Source: Salinispirillum sp. LH 10-3-1 (GTDB lineage Bacteria; Pseudomonadota; Gammaproteobacteria; Pseudomonadales; Natronospirillaceae). Taken from it: a stretch of 64,000 nucleotides of DNA. The stretch lies in NCBI RefSeq assembly GCF_030643825.1, contig NZ_CP101717.1, forward strand, positions 2,811,673 through 2,875,672, in the 5' to 3' direction. Positions 1 to 11,101 of the stretch are shown here, piece by piece; position 1 is the first letter of the stretch, and every line of letters begins with the position of its first letter. Both the position numbers and the translations under genes were made by a program. Under the pieces are notes generated by a model. It saw only the letters and a program-made list of their open reading frames with translations. It made no database searches and was not told where the DNA came from.

Positions 1-2164
1 GCGTAACTTGCAAGGCGGGGATGCCTGTGGGATTCACCAACTCTACAGATACCTCTCCGGCAAAACCCTGACGCTGTGCGACTTGCTGCAACACCTCCTC
101 TACCCAAGGCGTCGACCACTCCGCCAACACCTGGTGCCGCAGATCATTGTGTGGCAACTGCAGAAAGCGCGTCACCGACGAGGTAGCACCACTGACTTCG
201 AGCTCTGCCACATGGTGTCTGGTCGGCAACGGGCTCGCCGGGTTAACGGTGTTCACGGGCACAACCACGTCTTGTCGAGCAGCACGCAACCACGTTAACA
301 GGGTACTAGCACGAGATCGGTCAACGCGCCCGCTCAAAAGCACGGTTAATGGCTGCTGCATCATGTCTTCGGGTACCGCCAGTTCTGGCCATTGTGCGCG
401 CTGACGCACCAGTCGTTGCGCTGCATTCGCGGTATCAGTTAGCGTTGGCAGTTGTGGCTGCATACCCCACAAGCTAGCAAGAAAGTCGTACGTCCACTGC
501 TCTACGGCAGGCCAGGAATCGGTAAACTGCCATGTCACGCCTGTAGCATCTGCGCTCACCTGCAAACCGCTACCCAGACTACGTGACGACATCGCGGACC
601 ACACGGCCGTCTCGTTCCACCACGCTGGCTCTTCCATAGCCCATGCCTGCCACTGTGCTTGACGGGCAGGATCAGGCCCGATGGGGACATTGACCCGAAC
701 ATGAGCACTGACCAAATCTGTATCGTACCGGTTGTCCTCGTAGTGCCAGAAAGTTAGACCCGGACTGGACAACAGCAGATCCGGCTGCCAACCCAACAAG
801 CTGTATTCATTCGCTTCGAACCGTGGGCGATCACTGGTGTAAGTAGGCGCTAACACCGGCAACTCCACCGGCAGCGCGCGCTGCGCATAACCCTGTACGA
901 CCGCTTCACGACGCCAGTTCAGATTTCCCGCACCCGGCGCCATTTCCATCACCACGAACAGGCTCGGATCTAACCCCAGCCCAGCAATCGCCAGTTCTGG
1001 CGCTATCCGGCGATCACCCGCTACTCGACGGACCAGTTCAGAGGCTTCAGGGCCATTCTGAATTTGTGCCAAGAACCGACTGACCGAGCCGTATAACACT
1101 GCCTCATTGGAGCGCCCTTGCGCTGTGGTTTGCAACGACACCACAAAGTACTCGTCATTGTAATGGGCACTAATACCGGTAATTAAACCCGCTTCACGCA
1201 ATCGACGCTTCAAGCCAGAGGCATAGGGACTGGTTAACCAGCGCACGGCATCATCTGCCTTTTCGCGCTGCTCAACACGTAAGCGCCACGGGTATAGGAT
1301 GTGCATTTCATTGCTTAATCCAGCCCGACGCACTCGCACCACCTGAGGCTCTTGCAGGACATCGACCAAGGGGCTATAGATCAATTGATGGTCGGGCAGC
1401 GCAGTACCAGAGCGCAGACCAGCGAAGGCATCGGCCAATTCACGCAATGCATCAGCCGGCAATGGCGCATGCAACGAAACACGCAGAACGCCAGTATGCA
1501 ACTTCTCGGCGATGCGCTGAGACAATTGGCGAGCCACGCCTTCCTCACTGAGTGAACGCCAGTTATCCAGGTCACGCATCAAATTGGTCGCGTACGCCGA
1601 ACGCTCGGCTGACAGCTCATCCAGTACACGCAGCTCAGCCGAACCAAAGAAGTCATAAGCAGGATCCAGCCGGGGCATACGCTGACGCTCGTAATCGATG
1701 GCAGGCAAGGGCAAAGAAGGCAACTGCAACAAGCGCGCAAGATAGCGTACTTCGTCAGTAAATACAGAGGGGCTGGTATCGAGTTGAATACGCGAATGGG
1801 TGCGGCCGTGCTGCACAACGAAATCGCCCAACGGGTCGCGCGCAGCCCTGGTTTCCATATGACGGTAACCCTGCGGGGTTTCGCCGTAAAACAGCACTCT
1901 CAACATGAGGTCATGCAAGCCAGGCAGGTCAGCGGGATCTGACAGGCTGCCCACCTCCCAGTAAAGCTCCAGTCGAGCTTGTGCTGCATCGGGGTCAGCA
2001 ACCAAATGTACTTCCAATCCGTTATCAAGCCGCACTACTTCTTGCTGCAAAGCAATCAGTGCCGGAGCCGCGGGGCGAGACTTTACCCACCAACTTCCTG
2101 CACCCACTAAGATGCCGAGCACCACTAAAATTAACAGTCCGTTCAAATACCATCGCGTCAGCAC
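1..2164 (-). CDS. M16 (pitrilysin/insulinase) family protein, predicted inactive, partial
   Basis: The reading frame is open from a GTG at 2164 to the left edge (721 codons), so the C-terminus lies outside the window. An AGGCGG ribosome site lies 8 bases before the GTG. The N-terminus has one hydrophobic anchor (about residues 8-25), then an M16 N-terminal domain that reads like pitrilysin, including a G(E)TPQGYR-like stretch near residue 94 and the second-domain pattern SGLKRRLREAGLITG. The zinc-binding HxxEH motif of active M16 enzymes is not kept: the matching place (residues 84-88) reads HDLML. M16 proteins with this loss usually act as non-catalytic partners or scaffolds. I infer a membrane-anchored, periplasm-facing pseudoenzyme. 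Family membership is fairly sure, its role is not. Confidence 0.8.
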   Translation of the reverse strand, partial: MLTRWYLNGLLILVVLGILVGAGSWWVKSRPAAPALIALQQEVVRLDNGLEVHLVADPDAAQARLELYWEVGSLSDPADLPGLHDLMLRVLFYGETPQGYRHMETRAARDPLGDFVVQHGRTHSRIQLDTSPSVFTDEVRYLARLLQLPSLPLPAIDYERQRMPRLDPAYDFFGSAELRVLDELSAERSAYATNLMRDLDNWRSLSEEGVARQLSQRIAEKLHTGVLRVSLHAPLPADALRELADAFAGLRSGTALPDHQLIYSPLVDVLQEPQVVRVRRAGLSNEMHILYPWRLRVEQREKADDAVRWLTSPYASGLKRRLREAGLITGISAHYNDEYFVVSLQTTAQGRSNEAVLYGSVSRFLAQIQNGPEASELVRRVAGDRRIAPELAIAGLGLDPSLFVVMEMAPGAGNLNWRREAVVQGYAQRALPVELPVLAPTYTSDRPRFEANEYSLLGWQPDLLLSSPGLTFWHYEDNRYDTDLVSAHVRVNVPIGPDPARQAQWQAWAMEEPAWWNETAVWSAMSSRSLGSGLQVSADATGVTWQFTDSWPAVEQWTYDFLASLWGMQPQLPTLTDTANAAQRLVRQRAQWPELAVPEDMMQQPLTVLLSGRVDRSRASTLLTWLRAARQDVVVPVNTVNPASPLPTRHHVAELEVSGATSSVTRFLQLPHNDLRHQVLAEWSTPWVEEVLQQVAQRQGFAGEVSVELVNPTGIPALQVT

Positions 2165-2264
2165 AATCAGCCCCGCCTGTCGTTTGCAATTCGCAGGCAG
2201 TATAACAGCACGACCACAATGAGACAGCCGCTTTTCCTTCTGCTCATCAGCATCCAAGAAACAT

Positions 2265-2288
2265 AAAAAAGGGCGACCTGAGTCGCCC
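2265..2288 (-). terminator. Rho-independent terminator of the fasciclin gene
   Basis: GGGCGAC and GTCGCCC form a 7-bp stem with a 4-base loop. On the minus strand it is followed by six T. It lies 27 bases past the stop of the fasciclin-domain gene. Confidence 0.85.
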
Positions 2289-2314
2289 AATGCATGAAAG
2301 CAATTACACTCACC

Positions 2315-2797
2315 TTAGTTAGGCAAGATCACCGCATCAATGACGTGAATCACACCATTAGAGGTTTCAATATCGGTCATCACCACCTGCGCACCGTCGA
2401 TGTACACGTTACCATAACGCACTTCGATGTCGACGTTAGTACCCTGCACAGTGGTAGCGGTCGTTAAGTTAACGACGTCTGCCGCCATCACTTTGCCGGG
2501 CACGACGTGGTATGTCAGAACCGCTTGCAGTGTAGGAATGTCCGCCAGCAGACCCTCTACAGTACCTGCAGGCAGGGCAGCGAAGGCTTCGTCAGTCGGA
2601 GCAAACACGGTGAATGGACCAGGGCCTTTCAACGTATCCACCAAACCAGCAGCCTGCACAGCAGCTACCAAAGTCGTGAAGCTACCGGCTTCCACAGCAG
2701 TATCGACGATGTCTTTTGGCGCATTGTGTGAACCTGCTTGCGCTGTACCTGTCAGCAGAACCGTTGCCATCAAAGCCGCTTTGAATAAATTACGCAT
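2315..2797 (-). CDS. Secreted fasciclin (FAS1) domain protein
   Basis: 160 residues. A signal peptide (basic start, hydrophobic core, TAQA cleavage site near residue 21) is followed by one FAS1 domain filling the rest. The two FAS1 signature blocks are visible: [16 protein letters not shown] near residue 65 and YHVVPGKV near residue 97, with the closing VIDAVILPN at the C-terminus. FAS1 domains mediate adhesion or matrix contacts; bacterial single-domain secreted forms are common and of unproven function. The start is supported by a purine-rich AGAGAGAAG site. It is a single-gene unit with its own terminator. Confidence 0.9.
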   Translation of the reverse strand: MRNLFKAALMATVLLTGTAQAGSHNAPKDIVDTAVEAGSFTTLVAAVQAAGLVDTLKGPGPFTVFAPTDEAFAALPAGTVEGLLADIPTLQAVLTYHVVPGKVMAADVVNLTTATTVQGTNVDIEVRYGNVYIDGAQVVMTDIETSNGVIHVIDAVILPN

Positions 2798-3163
2798 AAT
2801 TTCTTCTCTCTATAGTCGTCGTTAATAGTTAAAAATTGTTTGCAGTGGCAAGCCAACAGAGCGGCAGCCCGTGAGCTGACAACCCGCCTGATGACTTGTA
2901 ACAGGGTGGACTACGGCCGAGTGTTCGAGATTGGATGGGAAATGACGGTTGAGAAAAACCAGAAAGGAGGCCAATAAATATCATGAATCCATATGGTTGG
3001 CGCGCCGTATACGCTGAAGCTGCGCCCTTAGAGCGATGAGATATGTAAATCTTTTGCCAGAAATTGGCGCAAATTAGCGGATTTTAGCGACAGAATTGCC
3101 AAAAAAAATGCGACAGACGCCTCTTCCTTGAGTGTACTTAAACCTAGGTAAAAAGGAATTAAT
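2798..3163. other. Intergenic region, no gene recognised
   Basis: 366 bases between the fasciclin gene and folK, both on the minus strand. It should hold the fasciclin promoter and the 3' end of the folK transcript. I see no convincing ORF, RNA gene or strong hairpin. Confidence 0.5.
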
Positions 3164-3676
3164 TTAACGGTCTGGCGTGATCCAGCCGATATCGACCACG
3201 CGCAACGGCTGCTTATCCTTCGGAAACAATGCCCACAACGACTGCCATGTGTGTTCGACATCTCCCGGAACAGGCTGCTCCGAACGAATATCTGCCAGCG
3301 GCTTCAGCACATAGGCGTTCTTATAGACCTCGTATCGAGGTAGTCGGATGCCTTCTACGACACCACTGAGTGTACCGTACGTCAGCACATCAATATCCAA
3401 GGTTCGATCGGAGAACTTCGGCTGGCTGCGGTCACGGCCACAGTCATCCTCTATCTGCTTCAGGTGTTGATTTAGATCTGGCAGAGACTCTGTCGTCCAG
3501 AGCGCCACCACCAAGTTAAAGAAGGCATCTCCTTCGAAACCAACAGCGGCACTTTCATACACTGGTGATACATCCAAGGTGCCATATGCCGCTAACAAAG
3601 CATTCAGCGCCGCCGTTAGATGAAACTCTCTATCGACATTGGAACCCAAGCTTAGCAATACTTCAGTGCCCTGCAT
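3164..3676 (-). CDS. folK: HPPK (2-amino-4-hydroxy-6-hydroxymethyldihydropteridine pyrophosphokinase)
   Basis: 170 residues. HPPK transfers pyrophosphate from ATP to 6-hydroxymethyl-dihydropterin in folate synthesis. The start is placed at the ATG at 3676 because GGAGG lies 7 bases upstream and the protein then begins close to the family LGSN motif (LSLGSNVDRE). The metal/ATP-binding block RTLDIDVLTYG is present; the preceding residues read SD where many homologues have GP. It overlaps the end of folB by 14 bases, so the two folate genes are translationally coupled. Confidence 0.9.
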   Translation of the reverse strand: MQGTEVLLSLGSNVDREFHLTAALNALLAAYGTLDVSPVYESAAVGFEGDAFFNLVVALWTTESLPDLNQHLKQIEDDCGRDRSQPKFSDRTLDIDVLTYGTLSGVVEGIRLPRYEVYKNAYVLKPLADIRSEQPVPGDVEHTWQSLWALFPKDKQPLRVVDIGWITPDR

Positions 3677-4046
3677 CGTCACGCCTCCGCGAAAGATGCA
3701 ACTCAGCACCCTGCGCCCCAGGAATACAGCCGTCTTTATAGATCACTAAGTCCACTTGCGGCACGGCGTATTGCTGAAACAGCTCTACACAGAGTTTCGT
3801 CGCAAAGGCTTCAAGCAGCTCGAACGTCGCCGCGGCACCGAACGCCACAACTGATTCCGCCACCGCCGCGTAATTCAGTGTGTATTGCAGGTCGTCGGTT
3901 TCACCTGCCTGCCGAATATCCGTATGCAACGTAATATCCAAGCGCAGCGTCTGTGGCGCAAGGCGCTCAAAGTCGTACACGCCAATCAACGTGGGCACCT
4001 GTAAATTGCGAATCACCAAGCGATCTGGCGCGATAGGGTTGGTCAT
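3663..4046 (-). CDS. folB: Dihydroneopterin aldolase
   Basis: 127 residues, usual length for FolB. It converts 7,8-dihydroneopterin to 6-hydroxymethyl-dihydropterin and glycolaldehyde, feeding FolK. Visible family features are IGVYDFER near residue 21 (substrate glutamate), the NYAAV tyrosine near residue 60 and the YKDGCIPGA lysine near residue 105. It lies 8 bases downstream of tsaD on the same strand and overlaps folK, giving an apparent tsaD-folB-folK operon. Confidence 0.93.
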   Translation of the reverse strand: MTNPIAPDRLVIRNLQVPTLIGVYDFERLAPQTLRLDITLHTDIRQAGETDDLQYTLNYAAVAESVVAFGAAATFELLEAFATKLCVELFQQYAVPQVDLVIYKDGCIPGAQGAELHLSRRRDDAGH

Positions 4047-4054
4047 AAAGTTTC

Positions 4055-5080
4055 CTAAGCCTGCGGCACGCGCAATTCTGTTAAGGGCCAGCGCGCTTTC
4101 AATTGCACTGCCGACGCACTGCTCTCGCCAGCCTGTAGGCGCTGCGCACCTGCGTAGGCAATCATTGCCCCGTTATCAGTACAAAATGATAATGCAGGAT
4201 AATAGACACGCGCACCACGTGCAGTTGTCGCTTCTTCCAATGCTGCACGTAACGCCAAGTTGGCACTCACCCCGCCAGCGACGACCAAGGTCTTATAACC
4301 CGTTGCATCAAGAGCCCGCTTGCACTTAATGACCAGGGTACGCACCACGGCTGTTTGGAACGCCAACGATACATCGGCTTTATCTTGGCGAGTGAGTTCT
4401 TTGTCCATCGCTTGCACGGCCTGACGCACCGCTGTTTTCAGACCGCTGAAAGAGAAGTCCATGCCGGGACGGTCGACCATAGGCGACGGAAACTTAAACC
4501 GACCCTCCACGCCCTCGGTCGCCAATGCAGCGAGTTCCGGCCCGCCAGGGTAGGGCAAACCAAGCAACTTAGCGGTTTTATCAAACGCCTCTCCGGCGGC
4601 ATCATCCAAGCTTTCACCCAACAATTCATAGCGCCCAACGGCCTCTACCTTTATAAGCTGGGTATGACCACCAGACACCAATAGCGCGACGAAAGGAAAC
4701 TCAGGGGGTTGCGGCTCCAACATCGGTGCCAGTAAATGACCCTCCATGTGGTGCACGGCCAATGCTGGCACGCCCCACGCAAAGGCCATGCTGCGCGCCG
4801 CCATCGCGCCAACCATCAAGGCCCCCAATAAACCGGGGCCTGCAGTATAGGCGACGCCACTAATGTCACTGCGCGCCACACCTGCGTCGGCCATTACTTC
4901 GCGCACCAGGGGTAATAAACGCCGCACGTGGTCACGCGAGGCCAATTCAGGCACCACACCGCCGTACTCAGCGTGCATCTTAACTTGACTGTATAAACGG
5001 TGCGCCAACAGGCCGCGCTCCGTATCGTACAACGCCACGCCTGTCTCATCGCAGGAAGATTCAACACCCAATACCAACAT
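4055..5080 (-). CDS. tsaD: tRNA N6-threonylcarbamoyladenosine synthase subunit TsaD
   Basis: 341 residues, standard length. TsaD transfers the threonylcarbamoyl group to A37 of ANN-decoding tRNAs, working with TsaB/TsaE in the cytoplasm. The N-terminal [11 protein letters not shown] signature, the metal-binding HMEGH (near residue 111), the VSGGHTQL block and the late [19 protein letters not shown] block are intact. The start ATG gives the canonical N-terminus. It is divergent from rpsU, an arrangement common in gammaproteobacteria. Confidence 0.97.
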   Translation of the reverse strand: MLVLGVESSCDETGVALYDTERGLLAHRLYSQVKMHAEYGGVVPELASRDHVRRLLPLVREVMADAGVARSDISGVAYTAGPGLLGALMVGAMAARSMAFAWGVPALAVHHMEGHLLAPMLEPQPPEFPFVALLVSGGHTQLIKVEAVGRYELLGESLDDAAGEAFDKTAKLLGLPYPGGPELAALATEGVEGRFKFPSPMVDRPGMDFSFSGLKTAVRQAVQAMDKELTRQDKADVSLAFQTAVVRTLVIKCKRALDATGYKTLVVAGGVSANLALRAALEEATTARGARVYYPALSFCTDNGAMIAYAGAQRLQAGESSASAVQLKARWPLTELRVPQA

Positions 5081-5207
5081 AATAAGCGTCCAGATCGCGC
5101 GCGTGGCGATTCGTTACCGGATAAGATTTAGGCGCGCATGATACTGGCGCAGCCCTGACTTTGCCAGCCTAGCACCGACAGGCTAAACAAAAGTCTGTAT
5201 CCTTGTT

Positions 5208-5236
5208 TTGACAAGCGCTGCCTGCGGGCGTAAAAT
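5208..5236 (+). promoter_or_regulatory. Sigma-70 promoter of the rpsU operon
   Basis: A perfect -35 TTGACA (5208-5213) and a -10 TAAAAT (5231-5236) are separated by exactly 17 bases. The site lies 124 bases before the rpsU start, leaving a long leader typical of ribosomal protein genes. Confidence 0.8.
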
Positions 5237-5359
5237 CGCGCCTCCCAAATCTGGGCCATAGGTTCATCGCTTTGGGATTACTAGAAAGAACGATCGTCTA
5301 ATTAAGCGCCGTTCTTTCCACAAGCAACTTTGCACACAACGGAAAAGGTCAAAAAGTAC

Positions 5360-5575
5360 ATGCCACAGGTAAAAGTAAAAGATAACGAGCCATTCGACGT
5401 CGCTCTGCGCCGTTTCAAGCGTTCTTGTGAAAAAGCCGGTGTTCTGGCTGACGTGCGTAAACGCGAATTCTACGAAAAGCCTACTTGGGCTCGTAAGCGC
5501 AAAGCAGCCGCTGCTGTTAAACGCCACGCGAAGAAAGTATCACGCGAAAGCAAACGTCTGAACCGCTTGTACTAA
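5360..5575 (+). CDS. rpsU: 30S ribosomal protein S21 (bS21)
   Basis: 71 residues, exactly the family length. The protein begins [19 protein letters not shown] and closely follows the gammaproteobacterial S21 sequence, with the basic C-terminal tail rich in K and R. An upstream in-frame ATG at 5330 would add ten unrelated residues and is rejected. S21 helps the small subunit pair with mRNA leaders. It is the first gene of the rpsU-dnaG-rpoD macromolecular-synthesis cluster. Confidence 0.97.
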   Translation: MPQVKVKDNEPFDVALRRFKRSCEKAGVLADVRKREFYEKPTWARKRKAAAAVKRHAKKVSRESKRLNRLY

Positions 5576-5592
5576 TTACTGCTTGCAGTAAT
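5575..5592 (+). terminator. Hairpin after rpsU, weak terminator or processing site
   Basis: ATTACTG and CAGTAAT pair over a CTTG loop directly at the rpsU stop. There is no close T-run (GTTTT follows 9 bases later), so partial termination or an mRNA end structure is more likely than a full stop. Confidence 0.5.
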
Positions 5593-5723
5593 CGTACTCC
5601 GTTTTAGCCTATTGTCCTGCGGCCTTGACCGCCACAGGGTGTAGTATCTGGCACCAGACATTGGTCTCGCTGCCCGATTTTTCCGTTATGCTGTAGCAAA
5701 ACGCGCATCCACCGGAGACCACA

Positions 5724-6167
5724 ATGAGTTTGAAGGCCGATTTAACCAATGCGATGAAAGACGCAATGCGGGCGCAAGACAAAGCGCGCCTGGGTGCTAT
5801 TCGCATGATGTTGTCGGAAATCAAACGGGTTGAGGTGGATGAGCGCATAGAACTGAGTGATGAACGCATCCTGGCCATTCTGGATAAAATGCAGAAGCAG
5901 CGCCGCGATTCCGTCTCCCAGTTTGCTGCTGCAGGTCGACAAGACCTTGTCGACGTTGAAGAAGCCGAACTGGAGGTGATCTCTCAGTTTCTGCCCGCAC
6001 CGCTTTCCGAAGCAGAGTTGCAGGCGTTGGTTCAATCCGCAGTTAATGAAACCGGTGCACAGTCGATGGCTGACATGGGTAAAGTTATGGCTATACTGAA
6101 ACCTCAGGTTCAGGGCCGTGCGGATATGACCGTCGTCAGCAAGCTGGTGAAAGCGTGCATGGGTTGA
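5724..6167 (+). CDS. GatB/YqeY domain protein
   Basis: 147 residues, a stand-alone YqeY-type protein resembling the tRNA-binding tail of the amidotransferase subunit GatB. The sequence is rich in charged helices (LKADLTNAMKDAMRAQDK at the start, ISQFLP near residue 91, MGKVMAILK near the end), as in the family. A GGAG site precedes the ATG. It sits between rpsU and dnaG, its usual place in many gammaproteobacteria. Its biochemical role is not established. Confidence 0.92.
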   Translation: MSLKADLTNAMKDAMRAQDKARLGAIRMMLSEIKRVEVDERIELSDERILAILDKMQKQRRDSVSQFAAAGRQDLVDVEEAELEVISQFLPAPLSEAELQALVQSAVNETGAQSMADMGKVMAILKPQVQGRADMTVVSKLVKACMG

Positions 6168-6235
6168 AGCATATTATGCCCCAATAGAAACCGCACGACC
6201 GCGTTTCCACACTCTGCAAGCCCAAGGTTTCCAGC

Positions 6236-8299
6236 ATGGCCGGACGCATACCACAGACCTTTATTGACGATCTGCTCGAACGAGTTGATATCGTTGACAT
6301 CATATCGCATCGGGTAAAGCTCAAGCGTACCGGTAAGAACTATTCAGGGCTGTGCCCGTTCCATAACGAAAAAACCCCCTCTTTTTCGGTGAATCCGCAA
6401 AAACAGTTTTACTACTGCTTTGGGTGCGGTGCTGCAGGCAACTCACTGAAGTTCCTCTTGGAGCATGACCGGCTCGAATTCCCCGAAGCCGTGGAAGAGC
6501 TCGCCCGCACCGCTGGTGTTGAAGTCCCGCGTGAACACAATCCGCAAGAAGACCAACAGCGTCATCAGCGCAAAAGCCTGCAAAGCGTCCTCGACGTCGC
6601 CGAAACCTTTTATCGCGACCAACTGCGTCAGCACGCGCGCGGCGACCAAGCCGTGCGCTACCTGAAAGGGCGCGGCCTCAGCGGACAGGTCGCACGCCAA
6701 TTCGGTGTCGGCTACGCCCCACCGGGCTGGGACAACCTCATGCAAGCCGCCGGTGCCGAAGACCCCGCGCAGCTAAAACGCCTGATCGACGCCGGTATGG
6801 TGATCGAAAAAGAAGACGGCAAGGTCTACGACCGCTTTCGCGATCGCATCATGTTTCCGATTCGCAATCAGCGCGGGCAAGTCATTGGCTTTGGCGGGCG
6901 CGTCCTCACCGACGAAAAACCCAAATACCTGAACTCGCCGGAAACAGACCTGTACCAAAAGCGCAAAGAGCTGTATGGCCTCTATGAAGCCTTACAAGCC
7001 GAGCGCAAGCCCGAGCGCTTTCTGGTGGTCGAAGGCTATATGGACGTCATCAGCCTGCATCAGTTCGGCGTACCGTACGGCGTGGCTACACTCGGCACCG
7101 CCACCAGCGAAGAACACCTGCGCAAGCTGTTCAAACTCGCCAACGAAGTGATCTTCTGTTTCGACGGCGACAAAGCCGGTCGCCAAGCCGCCGTGCGCGC
7201 CCTCGACGTCGCATTGAGCGAAGCACGTGACGGCCGCACTATGCGCTTTCTGTTTTTGCCCGATGGCGAAGACCCTGACACACTGATTCGCCAAGAAGGC
7301 GTGGTCGATTTCGAACAACGCCTTTCCCGCTCACCAAGCCTAGGCGAATTCATCCTGCAGCACTGGCAGGAACAGGTCGACATGACCAGCGTGGAAGGCA
7401 AAGCGCACCTGGTGCATACCGCCCTGCCCGACCTGCAGCGCCTACCTGCCGATGGTACGTTACGCCCCATGATCATGCTTCGTTTAGCTGAGCTGGCTGG
7501 CCTGCCGATTGACGTCATCAATCAGCAGCTAGAGCAATACACCGCCAAACACCCACCGCGCCGGGTCACCGACGAGCCCCATGCGAGTAAAGATAGCGTA
7601 CGTAAAGGCGCCCCCAACTTACCGCCGTTAATGGCCAGCGATGATGTCGCCGAACTACCTGCATGGATGCGCGAAGGCCCGCCAACTACAATCGATGACA
7701 TACCCGTCGACCTGCTTGAGCACCCGGACAGCGCACACCACGAAGCCGATTTCGGTGTTTTAGAGCAAGGGCTGGACCACAGCCAGCCGCCACCGCAAAC
7801 CCGGTATCGCGCGCCCACACCGGTCGATCTCAAGCAGACTCGCCAGCCGCCACCCTGGCAAAAAGCCATGGCCCTGATGCTCTGCTGGCCCAACTTGGCA
7901 GCCACCATCGACATCGGCCAGCGCCGCTTCAAGGCGGGCGACCATACCGCCTGGGTAGAAAGCATGCTGACGCTGCTGCAGAAGCATCCGGCTGCTAATC
8001 GGTACGCCGCACACGACTTACTGGCACCGCATGGTTTTGACGAACTGCTGCAAGCCCTGTCGCGTACCGAATACTTCGCTATACTGACTCAATACGCGCA
8101 AGCGCAGGATTTTCATCGGGACATCCTGCAGGCGCTGATTTTGGATCTGACGCACCAACCGTCAGAGCACGAGGAATACCAGCAATTACGACAGTTATGG
8201 CTCACAGATCATCGATTAATGAGCAAAGAACAAAAAGAAAGGTACCTTGCGCTGTTGAAATCCAGCAAAAGCGGCCCCACTATTCGGAGCGAGCCATAG
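6236..8299 (+). CDS. dnaG: DNA primase
   Basis: 687 residues, longer than the ~580 of E. coli because of an extended linker before the C-terminal DnaB-binding domain. DnaG makes RNA primers at the replication fork. An N-terminal zinc ribbon (CPFHNEKTPSF ... YYCFGCG, about residues 40-64) is followed by the TOPRIM fold with VVEGYMDV (near 262) and the acidic FCFDGDKAG motif (near 308). The C-terminal ~150 residues are helical and end in a K/E-rich tail typical of helicase-binding domains. It is followed 88 bases later by rpoD. Confidence 0.97.
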   Translation: MAGRIPQTFIDDLLERVDIVDIISHRVKLKRTGKNYSGLCPFHNEKTPSFSVNPQKQFYYCFGCGAAGNSLKFLLEHDRLEFPEAVEELARTAGVEVPREHNPQEDQQRHQRKSLQSVLDVAETFYRDQLRQHARGDQAVRYLKGRGLSGQVARQFGVGYAPPGWDNLMQAAGAEDPAQLKRLIDAGMVIEKEDGKVYDRFRDRIMFPIRNQRGQVIGFGGRVLTDEKPKYLNSPETDLYQKRKELYGLYEALQAERKPERFLVVEGYMDVISLHQFGVPYGVATLGTATSEEHLRKLFKLANEVIFCFDGDKAGRQAAVRALDVALSEARDGRTMRFLFLPDGEDPDTLIRQEGVVDFEQRLSRSPSLGEFILQHWQEQVDMTSVEGKAHLVHTALPDLQRLPADGTLRPMIMLRLAELAGLPIDVINQQLEQYTAKHPPRRVTDEPHASKDSVRKGAPNLPPLMASDDVAELPAWMREGPPTTIDDIPVDLLEHPDSAHHEADFGVLEQGLDHSQPPPQTRYRAPTPVDLKQTRQPPPWQKAMALMLCWPNLAATIDIGQRRFKAGDHTAWVESMLTLLQKHPAANRYAAHDLLAPHGFDELLQALSRTEYFAILTQYAQAQDFHRDILQALILDLTHQPSEHEEYQQLRQLWLTDHRLMSKEQKERYLALLKSSKSGPTIRSEP

Positions 8300-8387
8300 T
8301 AAGCAGTAGAAATTCCTCGGGCAAATCGCTATACTGCGCCGCTATTTTTTATAATCCCCGAGCACTTGACACTATACAGGTAATTGG

Positions 8388-10247
<1,860 letters not shown>

Positions 10248-10272
10248 TCGGCTGGTAGCGTTACTGAGCTTA

Positions 10273-10300
10273 AAAAAACCCGGCGAAAGCCGGGTTTTTT
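10273..10300 (+). terminator. Rho-independent terminator of the rpsU-dnaG-rpoD cluster
   Basis: CCCGGC and GCCGGG form a 6-bp GC stem over a GAAA tetraloop, extended by flanking A and T runs and ending in six T. It stands about 30 bases past the rpoD stop. Confidence 0.93.
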
Positions 10301-10365
10301 ATTGCCGAATCAAGGCATTAGCTAGACTTGAACAGACAGCCCGCTATAATGCGGAGCAGTTTTCC

Positions 10366-10430
10366 GTAGGAGCACAGCCCTCCTACGAAAGCTCGGTTAT
10401 TACCGTAGGAGTGCAGCCCTCTGCGCGAAC
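10366..10430 (+). repeat. Two REP-like palindromic repeats
   Basis: Two copies of CCGTAGGAG(C/T)(A/G)CAGCCCTC occur at 10364-10382 and 10403-10421. In the first, GTAGGAG pairs perfectly with CTCCTAC (10366-10386). The second has a different right arm. The GTAGGAG head resembles the REP elements common in Pseudomonas relatives. They lie between the rpoD terminator and the tRNA. Confidence 0.6.
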
Positions 10431-10534
10431 CCTTCGGCAAAGCCAACGCAACAACCTAACGCCTGATTTTAGTGTTGGGGCGCAAGATGGCAACAAAGCC
10501 ATAGCGCCAAAAGACAAGTTAGAAAACAAGTTAG

Positions 10535-10611
10535 GGGCCCATAGCTCAGTTGGTTAGAGCATCCGACTCATAATCGGCAGGTCGCAGGTTCAAGTCCTGC
10601 TGGGCCCACCA
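10535..10611 (+). tRNA. tRNA with CAT anticodon, probably tRNA-Ile2 (lysidine)
   Basis: The 77 bases form a full cloverleaf with encoded CCA. The acceptor arms GGGCCCA and TGGGCCC pair perfectly, D-arm GCTC/GAGC, anticodon loop CTCATAA, T-loop GTTCAAGTC. The body resembles E. coli ileX more than elongator tRNA-Met (same TCGC.GGTTCAAGTCC region, anticodon stem ending CGA/TCG), and ileX also lies near rpoD in E. coli. I infer that the wobble C becomes lysidine so that it reads AUA. The first anticodon-stem pair is a mismatch. Its 3' end is copied several times downstream (see the repeats). Confidence 0.88.
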
Positions 10612-10630
10612 CTCCCTTCGGTCGTACTGA

Positions 10631-10739
10631 ACCTCATTGGACTATTCACGGCTCATCAGCACAGCTGATGATCGTTCAGGCCTCGCAAAGCCATGCTTTG
10701 CGTGTTTACACCGGCCCTCACCCTGCTGGGCCCACCACT
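10631..10739 (+). repeat. Island repeat R, copy 1 (two hairpins plus tRNA 3' end)
   Basis: About 109 bases that recur nearly unchanged at 11959 and 15061. It contains two palindromes, TCATCAGC/GCTGATGA and CGCAAAGC/GCTTTGCG, and ends in CCTGCTGGGCCCACCACT, almost the exact 3' end of the upstream tRNA and its flank. The next ~60 bases also match those after copy 3. This looks like a recombination or attachment site derived from the tRNA. Confidence 0.85.
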
Positions 10740-10803
10740 TCAAACTCAGAAGACCATTCACGCCCCCCCTTCTAAGACCGCGCTTCAGAGCACTTTAACA
10801 AAA

Positions 10804-10924
10804 AAATCAAGACCTACAACCGTTCGCCACGCCGGTGTTAAGGCACGATATGAACACGCAGCCCAAGAGCGACATCAAGCAACCAGAGTTATTTGGGGAA
10901 CTTCAACGGATAGAATCGGATTGA
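10804..10924 (+). pseudogene. 3' fragment of a SRAP (YedK/HMCES-like) gene
   Basis: These bases match the last ~40 codons of the intact SRAP gene at 15362-16084 with a single-base change, keep its frame and stop, and continue to match for about 25 bases past it. Everything upstream, including the catalytic Cys2, Asn and Glu, is missing. The fragment follows repeat copy 1 just as the full gene follows repeat copy 3, so a tandem duplication followed by deletion explains it. Confidence 0.88.
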
Positions 10925-11054
10925 ATTGATCCTACAGCCATAGCTTTGTTCCTAAATCTTGAATCGACTTCGGATGCCTAAGCCAATCAGAAAGGTTAAC
11001 AGCAAAGGGAAAATACGTAGCTCGGGCTGAATTTCGGGAATGCCATCAAGATCA

Positions 11055-11078
11055 GCAAAAAAGGGCCTTAGGCCCTTC
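11055..11078 (-). terminator. Rho-independent terminator of small membrane protein A1
   Basis: AAGGGCC and GGCCCTT pair over a three-base loop; on the minus strand a run of six T follows. It begins 24 bases past the stop of the tiny gene at 11102-11230, supporting that gene as a real transcription unit. Confidence 0.8.
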
Positions 11079-11101
11079 ATTAAAGAGTGCAGTAACTGGG
11101 T

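Noticed and set aside
3028-3261. Minus-strand ORF overlapping the end of folK
   Set aside because: It is another frame of folK running into the intergenic region; composition is not protein-like.
10631-10739. Repeat R as a second, degenerate tRNA gene
   Set aside because: It ends like the tRNA, but no D-arm, anticodon arm or T-arm can be drawn; only the 3' end is shared.
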